Source: DATMBL01 sp050735975 (lineage in GTDB: Bacteria > Desulfobacterota > Binatia > UBA9968). From it: a DNA stretch of 6,875 nt. This document shows, in pieces, positions 1 to 5,444 of this stretch. The notes under the pieces were generated by a model. That model ran no database searches. It was not told the DNA's origin and saw only the letters and a program-made list of their open reading frames with translations. Position 1 is the first letter of the stretch. Every line of letters starts with the position of its first letter. The stretch lies in assembly GCA_050735975.1 (NCBI GenBank), contig JBOHVS010000289.1, forward strand, positions 1-6,875, in the 5' to 3' direction. The translations under genes and the position numbers were made by a program.

Positions 1-218
1 GCCCGGGTTGTATTCCCTCGCTCGATTCCATCACTGAAAAGATGCTCAAGCTGGAACGCGCAGCGATAGAGGATAAGCTCGAACGCGTGCTTCAGCTTCT
101 CGGAGAGCTCGTGCCCACGTTTCGGCCCGTAGATACGGAGGTCGCCACCGAGGCTACAAATACTCCGGCGAAAAAGAAAGCTGCCGGTGCTTTGAGAGCA
201 GTGGCGCGGCAGTCGTAA
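1..218 (+). CDS. 3' end of an unrecognised helical protein (partial)
   Basis: The frame is open from the left edge (first full codon at base 3) to a TAA at 216-218, leaving 71 residues. I do not recognise the family. About residues 9-36 are rich in Leu, Glu and Lys with helix-like spacing (KLERAAIEDKLERVLQLLGEL), suggesting an amphipathic or coiled-coil helix. After a Pro at 38 the tail becomes Ala/Thr-rich and ends in a basic stretch, KKKAAGALRAVARQS. Such Lys/Ala tails can contact nucleic acid, but that is inference. An internal ATG at 42 has no convincing Shine-Dalgarno sequence, so the real start is probably left of the window. It is followed by non-coding repeat DNA, so it is likely the last gene of its own unit. 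Confidence 0.6.
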   Translation, partial: PGCIPSLDSITEKMLKLERAAIEDKLERVLQLLGELVPTFRPVDTEVATEATNTPAKKKAAGALRAVARQS

Positions 219-224
219 TTACTA

Positions 225-259
225 GTTTAGGGGTTATAGTTTAGAGTCTAGAGTTTCGA
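225..259 (+). repeat. Heptamer array, GTYTAGA type
   Basis: Five successive 7-bp units can be read: GTTTAGG, GGTTATA, GTTTAGA, GTCTAGA, GTTTCGA. Related units recur at 500-527 (GTTTAGG, GTTTATA, GTCTAGA) and at 599-612 (GTTTAGA twice). The array starts seven bases after the stop of the left-hand gene, in DNA that shows no coding frame. Confidence 0.7.
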
Positions 260-307
260 ACAATCTTAAACTCAACCTTTCTAATACGAAAACATCACCG
301 CCGAGAG

Positions 308-363
308 GCCTGTCTGCCTGCCCGCCGCCCGGCAGGCGGGCGTGCGGACACGCACAGGCAGGC
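308..363 (+). repeat. GC-rich palindromic element, long form, three-way junction
   Basis: Three stems fit together with no unpaired base at the junction. The outer stem is 312-319 with 356-363 (8 bp, one G-T pair). One arm is GCCCGCC at 320-326 with GGCGGGC at 335-341. The second arm is GTGCG at 342-346 with CGCAC at 351-355 around a GACA loop. An alternative pairing of GCCTGCC (316-322) with GGCAGGC (331-337) also exists. Its ends, GCCTGTCTGC and CGCACAGGCAGGC, are identical to those of the shorter element at 5065-5093, so it behaves as a dispersed REP-like family. Confidence 0.75.
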
Positions 364-406
364 TGAGCAGGGAGCAAGGAGCTTCCGATCTCTGACTTCG
401 GACCTA

Positions 407-441
407 AATTCGCAATCCGAAATTCGCAATTCGCAATTCCC
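407..441 (+). repeat. Heptamer array, AATTCGC type, copy 1
   Basis: Five exact-length 7-bp units follow each other: AATTCGC, AATCCGA, AATTCGC, AATTCGC, AATTCCC. The stretch 406-439 matches 5310-5343 at 32 of 34 positions, so the two copies, almost 5 kb apart, share a recent source or are kept alike by conversion. Confidence 0.8.
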
Positions 442-465
442 CTTGCACTCGCTCTTAGCCCTTTG

Positions 466-623
466 CCCTCAACTCTCGACTATCGCCTAATAGTTAATGG
501 TTTAGGGTTTATAGTCTAGAGTTTTCGAACCATCTTAACCCTACGCTCTCAACCCTCAACTCTCGACTATCTCCTAATATCTTAATGTAGTGTTTATGGT
601 TTAGAGTTTAGAGTTCCAGAACC
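466..623 (+). repeat. Two-copy direct repeat with an 87-bp period
   Basis: An 18-bp stretch starting CCCTCAACTC is identical at 466-483 and 553-570. Similarity continues loosely through TAATRKYTTAATG-like and GTTTAGAGT-like sequence to about 531 and 623. Inside each copy the sequence itself falls into 7-bp units, for example CTCAACT CTCGACT at 468-481 and CTCAACC CTCAACT CTCGACT at 548-568. No coding frame is convincing. The rest of the 219-727 spacer, including the pyrimidine-rich CCTTAACCTGTCC-type stretch at 660-707, is also low-complexity and shows no promoter that I can call. Confidence 0.6.
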
Positions 624-716
624 TCGAACTCTCTTTTGATCTTAGCCTTCTTCGTTGGTCTCAACCTTAGCCTAAACCTTAACCTGTCCCTTACCTGTCC
701 CCTAACCCGCACCCCC

Positions 717-721
717 GGAGG
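717..721 (+). promoter_or_regulatory. Shine-Dalgarno site of the HTH gene
   Basis: GGAGG lies six bases before the ATG at 728. It is a strong site in otherwise pyrimidine-rich DNA and fixes the start of the small HTH gene. Confidence 0.75.
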
Positions 722-727
722 AAATTT

Positions 728-922
728 ATGGCGGAACCACTACTCACCGTTAAACAGGTCGCTGACTACCTCAAGATAGACAAATTCACGGTCTATCGTC
801 TGGTAACGCAAGGAAAACTTCCGGCTTACAAAGTCGGCAGCCAATGGCGCTTCAACAAGAAGCTGCTCGACCGATGGCTGCGGCAAAACCTGAACGTCGG
901 ACTTAACGAAAAAAACCAGTAG
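728..922 (+). CDS. Excisionase/AlpA-family small helix-turn-helix protein
   Basis: A 64-residue protein that fits the excisionase-type DNA-binding domain (MerR-like winged HTH, HTH_17 class). Residues 6-51 hold the usual order: LTVKQVADYLKI (first helix), TVYRLVTQGKLP (recognition helix and turn), AYKVGSQWRF (wing), then KKLLDRWL. It is almost all domain, with a short polar tail, which matches the usual length of stand-alone members. Such proteins act as recombination directionality factors or as small transcription regulators. No integrase is visible here, so a regulatory role is at least as likely, but the target is unknown. The GGAGG at 717 supports this start. The stop codon overlaps the first arm of an inverted repeat (921-991), which may be a transcript-end structure or a binding site. 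Confidence 0.88.
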   Translation: MAEPLLTVKQVADYLKIDKFTVYRLVTQGKLPAYKVGSQWRFNKKLLDRWLRQNLNVGLNEKNQ

Positions 923-991
923 TTGCGGCTTCCCGAGTAGCAGGCACGGGACTGAGGTGCGCTGCTGTGCGGAAAACGTGCAACCGCAACT
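921..991 (+). other. Inverted-repeat element, possible three-way-junction RNA
   Basis: AGTTGCGG at 921-928 is perfectly complementary to CCGCAACT at 984-991 and encloses 55 bases. Inside, AGCAG and CAC (939-943, 945-947) pair with GTG and CTGCT (957-959, 962-966). A short stem, TGCG at 968-971 with TGCA at 979-982 (one G-U pair), is also possible. CCCG at 933-936 versus CGGG at 947-950 is a competing pairing. The element begins within the stop codon of the HTH gene and is followed by a T-rich stretch (997-1006). It may be a terminator-like 3' structure of that gene, or a leader of the MbtH gene starting 72 bases downstream. I do not recognise an RNA family. Confidence 0.45.
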
Positions 992-1031
992 TGATGCTTT
1001 CTTTTTGCCTGTACAGCCGCGCTTAAAAACC

Positions 1032-1049
1032 ATAGATAGAATAGATAGA
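1032..1049 (+). repeat. Tandem 9-bp repeat ATAGATAGA x2
   Basis: Two perfect copies of ATAGATAGA stand directly before the Shine-Dalgarno site of the MbtH-like gene. The embedded TAGAAT (1037-1042) resembles a -10 box, but no -35 box sits at a proper distance, so I do not call a promoter. Confidence 0.6.
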
Positions 1050-1062
1050 AAGGAACACATTT

Positions 1063-1272
1063 ATGGAACAAGAAGAAGATACCAGAATCTACAAAGTAGT
1101 TGTGAATCATGAAGAGCAGTATTCAATATGGTTTGCGGACCGTGAACCTCCGGCAGGCTGGAAAGAGGTTGGCAAGAACGGGTCGAAAACGGAATGTCTG
1201 GCCTATATTAAGGAGGTCTGGACGGATATGAGGCCCCTCAGCCTGCGCAAGAAAATGGACGAAGGCAAGTGA
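1063..1272 (+). CDS. MbtH-like protein, NRPS adenylation-domain partner
   Basis: A 69-residue cytoplasmic protein of full family length. The signature is plain: NHEEQYSIW (15-23), PAGW (30-33), ECL (44-46) and WTDMRPLSLR (53-62). Family knowledge: MbtH-like proteins bind the adenylation domains of non-ribosomal peptide synthetases and are needed for solubility or amino-acid activation, with no catalysis of their own. The invariant-type Trp, Asn, Ser and the WTDxRP block are all present. The residue after SIW is Phe24, where members usually have Pro. An AAAGGA at 1049-1054 precedes the ATG at good spacing. The partner is presumably the synthetase beginning at 5534, which is separated by three glycosylation/membrane genes and two repeat-rich spacers, so it may be transcribed separately. 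Confidence 0.96.
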   Translation: MEQEEDTRIYKVVVNHEEQYSIWFADREPPAGWKEVGKNGSKTECLAYIKEVWTDMRPLSLRKKMDEGK

Positions 1273-1312
1273 CCGCCGCGGAGGCGCGGAGGACGCGGCA
1301 AGGGAAAAGGAC

Positions 1313-1603
1313 TTTCACCACAGAGGACACGAAGAACCCAGCGCGGCTGAGCCGCAACCAAATAGGAACAGAAACTTTCACCACGAAGGTCACGAAGAGC
1401 ACGAAGTTGAAGAGTATAAACCGTCCGAACCCTTCGTGTCTTTCGTGGTGAGATCATATTGTCTTGTCAATTGGCCAATTTAAGATCGGTGACCGAAAAA
1501 TTTGCGCGCGGCGAAAACTTTCAAGCATAGTAGTACGAAGGAAGCATTGTTTTCAAAATCGATTATCAGGTCTTCGTGGCCTTCGTGAGCTTCGTGGTGA
1601 GGA
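1313..1603 (+). repeat. Spacer with 9-bp CACGAAG repeats in both orientations
   Basis: This gene-free stretch between the MbtH and GT2 genes holds CACGAAGGT, CACGAAGAG, CACGAAGTT at 1382-1408 and the opposite strand version CTTCGTGGC, CTTCGTGAG, CTTCGTGGT at 1572-1598. Looser copies lie at 1313-1336 and 1432-1453. TCACCACGAA (1378-1387) pairs with TTCGTGGTGA (1442-1451), and CACGAAG (1391-1397) with CTTCGTG (1432-1438), giving a large hairpin. Because 9 is a multiple of 3, the repeats stay open and create Thr/Lys- or Arg/Gly/Leu-rich apparent frames on both strands. I regard these as artefacts. Confidence 0.75.
1469..1480 (+). promoter_or_regulatory. 12-bp perfect palindrome AATTGGCCAATT
   Basis: A perfect 12-bp palindrome about 180 bases before the GT2 start, in non-coding DNA outside the 9-bp repeats. 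It could be a dimeric regulator's operator, but nothing else supports this, and a chance palindrome is possible. Confidence 0.25.
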
Positions 1604-1628
1604 TTTCTCCGCGATCAAAAACCAAAAC

Positions 1629-1651
1629 CTGAGACCTAGCAACTGAGACCT
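1629..1651 (+). repeat. CTGAGACCT direct repeat, 14-bp spacing
   Basis: CTGAGACCT occurs at 1629-1637 and 1643-1651, exactly two heptamers apart (CTGAGAC CTAGCAA CTGAGAC CTGCCCA). It ends 12 bases before the GT2 start codon, in the place where a ribosome binding site would be expected and is not seen. Confidence 0.6.
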
Positions 1652-1663
1652 GCCCAACACCCC

Positions 1664-2680
1664 ATGCGCGTTTCCATCATCGTTCCGGTCTATAACGATA
1701 GCAAGAATCTATCGGACTGCCTGTCGACTCTCACGACGTTATCTCATCGTGATTCAGAGATTATCGTCGTAGACGATGGATCTACCGACGATAGCCCCGC
1801 CGTCGCGGCCGGAATGGGGCTCCGCGTTCTCACCCTACCCAGGAACTCCGGGCCGGCCGCCGCCCGCAACTACGGCGCGCGGCACGCGCAAGGCGACGTT
1901 CTTTTTTTTGTCGATTCGGACGTGGTCCTTGCACCACAGGCACTTCACCGGGTCGAACAGGGCTTCGCGGCGCAGCCCGGCTTGGCTGCAATTTTCGGTT
2001 CCTATGATGCCCAGCCGAAGGCTCCCGGAATTGTCTCGCAATACCGGAACTTGCTGCACCATTTTGTCCATCAAAATGGCAACCCGGAAGCCTCGACTTT
2101 TTGGGCCGGCTGCGGCGCGATCCGTCGATCCGTGTTTGAGCAAATCGGCGGCTTTGACGAAAAGCGATTCCCCTACCCTTCGATCGAGGATATCGAGCTA
2201 GGATACCGTCTCCGGCAATCCGGCCATCGAATCCTTCTGGATAAAAGTCTCCAATGCACTCACCTGAAGAAGTGGAAGCTTCGTTCAGTAATCAAAACCG
2301 ACGTCACCGGCCGGGCTATCCCTTGGTCGCGCTTAATTCTCGAAACCAAGAAAGTCCCGGACGACTTGAATCTAAAATGGGGGCAACGGTTTAGCTTTGT
2401 CTTGGTTGCGCTGGCGTGTTTAGCGTTCACCCTTGCTTTGTTTCGACCCGCGCTGATTCTCGCGTCCGCGGCGGCTTTTCTCGGCGTGGCCCTTCTTAAC
2501 CACAAGCTTTATATTTTTTTCTTTCGCCAGAAGGGATTTTTCTTTACAATAGCCTGTGTACCTTTACATTTGCTCTATTATCTTTACAGCGGCCTGAGCT
2601 ACATGTATGTCTGGTCTAGTTTTCAGCTGAGGAAATTAGCCGCACTGCCGGTAAGGCCCAGGTTTGGAGTAGAAGATTGA
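1664..2680 (+). CDS. Membrane-anchored family 2 glycosyltransferase
   Basis: A 338-residue GT-A fold inverting glycosyltransferase that transfers a sugar from a nucleotide-activated donor. The N-terminus VSIIVPVYND (3-12), the VVDDGSTDD block (35-43), NSGPAAARNYG (61-71) and the DSD metal/nucleotide motif (84-86) are classic. WAGCGAIRR (147-155) and the acidic ED pair at 175-176 mark the acceptor side and the probable catalytic base. Three hydrophobic stretches near 243-261, 263-285 and 292-316 anchor it in the inner membrane with the catalytic domain cytoplasmic. The acceptor may be a lipid carrier; that and the sugar are inference. There is no clear Shine-Dalgarno before this ATG, but the conserved start VSIIVPVYN supports it. 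The next genes are a single-pass protein and a GT-C-like protein on the same strand. Confidence 0.92.
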   Translation: MRVSIIVPVYNDSKNLSDCLSTLTTLSHRDSEIIVVDDGSTDDSPAVAAGMGLRVLTLPRNSGPAAARNYGARHAQGDVLFFVDSDVVLAPQALHRVEQGFAAQPGLAAIFGSYDAQPKAPGIVSQYRNLLHHFVHQNGNPEASTFWAGCGAIRRSVFEQIGGFDEKRFPYPSIEDIELGYRLRQSGHRILLDKSLQCTHLKKWKLRSVIKTDVTGRAIPWSRLILETKKVPDDLNLKWGQRFSFVLVALACLAFTLALFRPALILASAAAFLGVALLNHKLYIFFFRQKGFFFTIACVPLHLLYYLYSGLSYMYVWSSFQLRKLAALPVRPRFGVED

Positions 2681-2687
2681 AAAATCC

Positions 2688-2718
2688 GTTCGAGGTTCGA
2701 GGTTCGAAAGTGTTCGAA
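2688..2718 (+). repeat. Heptamer array, GTTCGAG type
   Basis: GTTCGAG, GTTCGAG, GTTCGAA follow in tandem (2688-2708), with another GTTCGAA at 2712-2718. The array fills most of the 64-bp gap between the GT2 gene and the small membrane protein gene, just upstream of the latter's ribosome binding site. Confidence 0.75.
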
Positions 2719-2744
2719 GGTTTTCGGAATTAGGAGCGAATTTC

Positions 2745-2996
2745 ATGTTCACAGAACGCAACCTATCTTCGGCCACAACACAGCCAGCGGCGATCGAAGA
2801 AACTAAACAAGAGTTTACCAGAAGGGTCCAAGCAATCAGCAAGCAGGTTCTCTCGTGGAAGAGTCTTTGGCTTCTTGCCACCGCCGTATGGTTACAAGGC
2901 GTGGTGATAATTTTTATCGTATTAGTCGTGCAACGTGGAGTTCAGACCCCGGTTACGGATTGGCTCAACAAAGCAATAGATTTGCTGGGCATGTGA
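2745..2996 (+). CDS. Small single-pass membrane protein, unknown function
   Basis: An 83-residue protein that I do not recognise. Residues 1-40 are polar and probably helical (AAIEETKQEFTRRVQAISKQ). Residues 41-63 form one clear membrane helix rich in Val, Ile and Leu. A short tail of about 20 residues follows, with two acidic residues and two Trp/Leu positions. TAGGAG at 2730-2735 lies at good distance from the ATG, so translation is well supported. The stop is four bases before the start of the GT-C-like gene, which lacks its own clear ribosome binding site, so the two are probably translationally coupled. Tight coupling suggests a subunit or assembly partner of the polytopic transferase. 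That is inference. Confidence 0.72.
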   Translation: MFTERNLSSATTQPAAIEETKQEFTRRVQAISKQVLSWKSLWLLATAVWLQGVVIIFIVLVVQRGVQTPVTDWLNKAIDLLGM

Positions 2997-3000
2997 GCTA

Positions 3001-4941
3001 ATGATCCCTCCGCAAACAGCACAAATTTTGCTCGGCGCCGCCGCTGCTTTGTTCTATGCGGTCGCGGTCGCGGCAATCGGCACGGCGGTTTTGCGTTTAG
3101 CCATAGGCCGCCCGCTAAGCAGCGGTACCCATGGACAGGCGGGACTCCTGACTCTTCTATGGCTTGGCTTCGTCATGGGCCAGGGCATAACAAGCATGCT
3201 CTGGCTGGCCCTCGGCTTGGCAGGCCTTTTTTATCCACCGCTCATCTGGACCGTTTGTGTTCTAGGCTGGCTGATAGCTTCTGCAGTGATTCTTTTGCGC
3301 CCGCGTGACGTTCTGGAAGCTTGCGGCACGATTCGGGAGAGCTTTCTAGCACTGCTCTCCGGCCGCCTCTCGCATGCCTGCATCGCCGTGGGGTTACTGG
3401 TTGTGCTGTTGCTCCGCGGCGCGATCGCTCTTCTCCCGACTAACGTTGACGACGCTCTGCAGTTTTACTTGGTCACGCCGAATATCATAGCGATCCGGCA
3501 AAAGCTGGAGTTACAGCCGTTTCTTTTCCCCTACTATGGCCTCCAACCGTTGCAGGTCGAGATGCATTGGGCGGCTCTGTTCGCAATCGCCAACGAGACC
3601 GCCGTTAACGTTTGGGATTATCTTTGCGCGTTGAGTTTTTTGGCCGGTGTCGGCTTTCTTGCCTGGGCCGCTACTTCGAGTCGTCGAGTTGCGATCATCG
3701 CGGCCGCGATGATGCTGAGCACTCCGGGATTCTTTGATTTGATGGGCGGCGGAAAGACAGACAACGCTGCCGCTCAATATGGCATCGCCGCATTTCTCTG
3801 GCTATTCGTTTTTCGCGCTTACAACCCCAGGGCGATGGTCATGGCCGGCCTATGTGCCGGCTGGGCGATAGCGGGCCGTTTCACGAATTTCATTCTGGTT
3901 CCGGGGCTGATCGTGATTGCTTGCACAGCTCTCTACCAATTGTGGAGAACGTCTTCGCCTGATCTTTCCATACGGCGTTTGACACAATCCTGGTTAGCCA
4001 ACGGCCTGATGGCCGGGCTTGCGGCCGGTCTGGCGCTCGCCCCGATGTTGGTTAAGAACTGGCTTTTGATAGGATGCCCGTTGGCGCCGATTTTTGGCTG
4101 CCAGGGGGCCTTTTCTTTTGGGACAACATGGATCAAGAAGGTTAGCGCCGGCGGTTTCGACGATGGCTTCTCGGTACTCGAGTTGTTGTCCTATCCGTTT
4201 GTCTGGACTCTTGGAACGCGCCCGGGCATGGTCGGCCGCTTGTCGCCGCTGTTTATCGGTTTCTTGCCGCTTCTTTTCCTCTACTATCGTTCGCCTTCCG
4301 TTCGCTCCGGGTTGATGGCCGGTTTGGCCGGTGTTATCGGAATTACTACCTGGTGGTTGTTTTTGAATGACTTGTTCCCGTTCATCCGTTGGATGCTTGT
4401 GCCCCTTGGCTTATGCGCGGTCTTATTAAGTACAGGTATTGTCGCCGCTGAGCGGGATTTGCAGGTCTCGCGTGTTTCCCGCTGGTTGTTGACAACCTCC
4501 TTATTAGCCCTCTTATTTTTTTTCCTGTTTCAGAGCCGGGCCGTTGTCTATGCGGTTCGCTACATTGCGTCGATCGACGACGGGCGCGCGCGGTACGAAG
4601 CCCGGCGTGGATACGATCTGGCGATGTGGCTAAATGCGCGTGTGCAGCCGGGCGAGCGAGTGGCTGGATGGGGGGGTTATTCGCACCTTCTCAAGCCGGA
4701 CGTTCTGTTGAACTCAGAGTCCACAAACGAATTCGAATGGCTATGGGAGCGCTGCCGTTGCCGCATTCCTTCAGTTTGGACAGGCAACTTGTGGCATTTC
4801 TATGCTGAGAGAGGATTCACTTACATCGTTATCGCTAAGAACTCGATTCCCCGCGCTATAGCAGTCCTACCCGATAATATAGCGGCCGAGATCCCGTTCG
4901 TGGGGGGACAAGACGCGGTGCTACGGATAAGCAAGCGTTAG
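3001..4941 (+). CDS. Polytopic GT-C-like glycosyltransferase family protein
   Basis: A 646-residue protein with about a dozen hydrophobic segments up to residue about 515 and a soluble C-terminal domain of about 130 residues. Features shared with GT-C transferases of the ArnT/PMT type: an acidic pair in the first periplasmic loop (NVDDALQFY, D150-D151), LQPLQVEMHW (181-190), a GGGKTDNAAAQY segment (249-260), GRFTNFI (292-298) and KNWLLIGCPLAP (352-363). GT-C enzymes use polyprenyl-phosphate sugars on the outer side of the membrane. The match is from general pattern and not from a family I can name, so donor and acceptor are unknown. The C-terminal part has an AMWLNARVQPGERV stretch (541-554) common in such proteins. 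The start follows the preceding stop by four bases without a Shine-Dalgarno, which suggests coupling. Confidence 0.75.
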   Translation: MIPPQTAQILLGAAAALFYAVAVAAIGTAVLRLAIGRPLSSGTHGQAGLLTLLWLGFVMGQGITSMLWLALGLAGLFYPPLIWTVCVLGWLIASAVILLRPRDVLEACGTIRESFLALLSGRLSHACIAVGLLVVLLLRGAIALLPTNVDDALQFYLVTPNIIAIRQKLELQPFLFPYYGLQPLQVEMHWAALFAIANETAVNVWDYLCALSFLAGVGFLAWAATSSRRVAIIAAAMMLSTPGFFDLMGGGKTDNAAAQYGIAAFLWLFVFRAYNPRAMVMAGLCAGWAIAGRFTNFILVPGLIVIACTALYQLWRTSSPDLSIRRLTQSWLANGLMAGLAAGLALAPMLVKNWLLIGCPLAPIFGCQGAFSFGTTWIKKVSAGGFDDGFSVLELLSYPFVWTLGTRPGMVGRLSPLFIGFLPLLFLYYRSPSVRSGLMAGLAGVIGITTWWLFLNDLFPFIRWMLVPLGLCAVLLSTGIVAAERDLQVSRVSRWLLTTSLLALLFFFLFQSRAVVYAVRYIASIDDGRARYEARRGYDLAMWLNARVQPGERVAGWGGYSHLLKPDVLLNSESTNEFEWLWERCRCRIPSVWTGNLWHFYAERGFTYIVIAKNSIPRAIAVLPDNIAAEIPFVGGQDAVLRISKR

Positions 4942-4975
4942 TTAGTTCTCGGAGGGAAGACTCTAAGATCATTCT

Positions 4976-5060
4976 CGCGCCAAGTTCGCCAAGTTCGCAA
5001 AGGGAAGATTGATTACCTCGCGCCGTCGACGCGGAATGACTCGGTCTTTACCTTGGCGCG
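4976..5060 (+). repeat. 9-bp CGCCAAGTT repeats within an inverted repeat
   Basis: CGCCAAGTT, CGCCAAGTT, CGCAAAGGG stand in tandem at 4978-5004. CGCGCCAAG (4976-4984) is perfectly complementary to CTTGGCGCG (5052-5060). This opens the 592-bp spacer after the GT-C-like gene, which contains no gene that I can support. No T-tract follows the right arm, so it is not a standard terminator. Confidence 0.6.
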
Positions 5061-5064
5061 CTTT

Positions 5065-5093
5065 GCCTGTCTGCGTGCAACGCACAGGCAGGC
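5065..5093 (+). repeat. Palindromic element, short form
   Basis: The ends GCCTGTCTGC and CGCACAGGCAGGC are identical to those of the 308-363 element. The outer stem GTCTGC (5069-5074) pairs with GCAGGC (5088-5093) with one G-T pair. The inner stem GTGC (5075-5078) pairs with GCAC (5082-5085). The GCCCGCC arm of the long form is absent. Confidence 0.75.
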
Positions 5094-5177
5094 ATTCTTT
5101 GCGCGAAAATCTTCCTTCGTGCTTCCTGACCTCCTTTGAAAATTGGGGGCACCAAGCTGAAGATTAGCCGCTAAGGC

Positions 5178-5216
5178 TCCGCCACATGGCTTCGGACGGG
5201 TCCGTCCTTCGGCGGA
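5178..5216 (+). repeat. Nested hairpin
   Basis: TCCGCC (5178-5183) pairs with GGCGGA (5211-5216), and inside it GGACGG (5194-5199) is complementary to CCGTCC (5202-5207). The structure is GC-rich and is not followed by a T-tract, so it resembles an intergenic palindromic repeat more than a terminator. Confidence 0.5.
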
Positions 5217-5219
5217 ACT

Positions 5220-5268
5220 AAGACACTAAACTTCTTTGTGCCTTTGTGTCTTGGTGGCAAAGAGTTTT
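5220..5268 (+). terminator. Weak hairpin plus T-run, possible terminator
   Basis: AAGACAC (5220-5226) pairs with GTGTCTT (5246-5252) around a 19-base loop, and a run of T (5265-5270) follows about a dozen bases later. The distance is too long for a standard intrinsic terminator, and the arms also fit the 9-bp repeat theme (TTTGTGCCT, TTGTGTCTT). It lies about 280 bases after the GT-C-like gene. Confidence 0.2.
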
Positions 5269-5310
5269 TTAAAATTTTCCCTCAGTTCCCTGCTCTTGTT
5301 AATAGTTGTA

Positions 5311-5345
5311 AATTCGCAATCCGAAATCCGCAATTCACAATTCTG
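5311..5345 (+). repeat. Heptamer array, AATTCGC type, copy 2
   Basis: The units are AATTCGC, AATCCGA, AATCCGC, AATTCAC, AATTCTG. The block differs from copy 1 (406-439) at two of 34 positions over 5310-5343. It sits about 190 bases before the synthetase gene. Confidence 0.8.
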
Positions 5346-5444
5346 ATCTAAGGCTGCTCAAAAAGATCTCAGAGGCGAGGCGGGTATTTGTCGCTAAGGG
5401 CCAAGGCACGGTGCAAAGGGTTGGTCCCACCTCTTTGCTCTTAG

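Noticed and set aside
950..985. SAH-type riboswitch
   Set aside because: GAGGTGCGCTGC looks like part of the SAH aptamer core, but the later conserved pairing strand is missing and the downstream gene is not in S-adenosylhomocysteine metabolism.
921..991. tRNA or integron attC site
   Set aside because: The end stem is 8 bp but there is no T-arm motif, CCA-proximal pattern or anticodon arm. For attC the outer boxes should read RYYYAAC and GTTRRRY, while here they are GTTGCGG and CCGCAAC, the opposite arrangement.
1005..1042. Sigma-70 promoter for the MbtH gene
   Set aside because: TAGAAT resembles a -10 box, but no -35 box lies 16-18 bases upstream and the hexamer is part of the ATAGATAGA repeat.
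740..1110. Minus-strand frames across the HTH and MbtH starts
   Set aside because: They overlap two well-supported plus-strand genes, lack ribosome binding sites and have Cys/Ser-rich compositions typical of antisense shadows.
1382..1598. CRISPR array
   Set aside because: The repeats are 9 bp and contiguous, present in both orientations, with no unique spacers of regular length.
1203..1646. Three apparent small proteins on both strands
   Set aside because: Their sequences (Thr/Lys repeats, Leu-Arg-Gly repeats) come directly from the 9-bp CACGAAG repeats.
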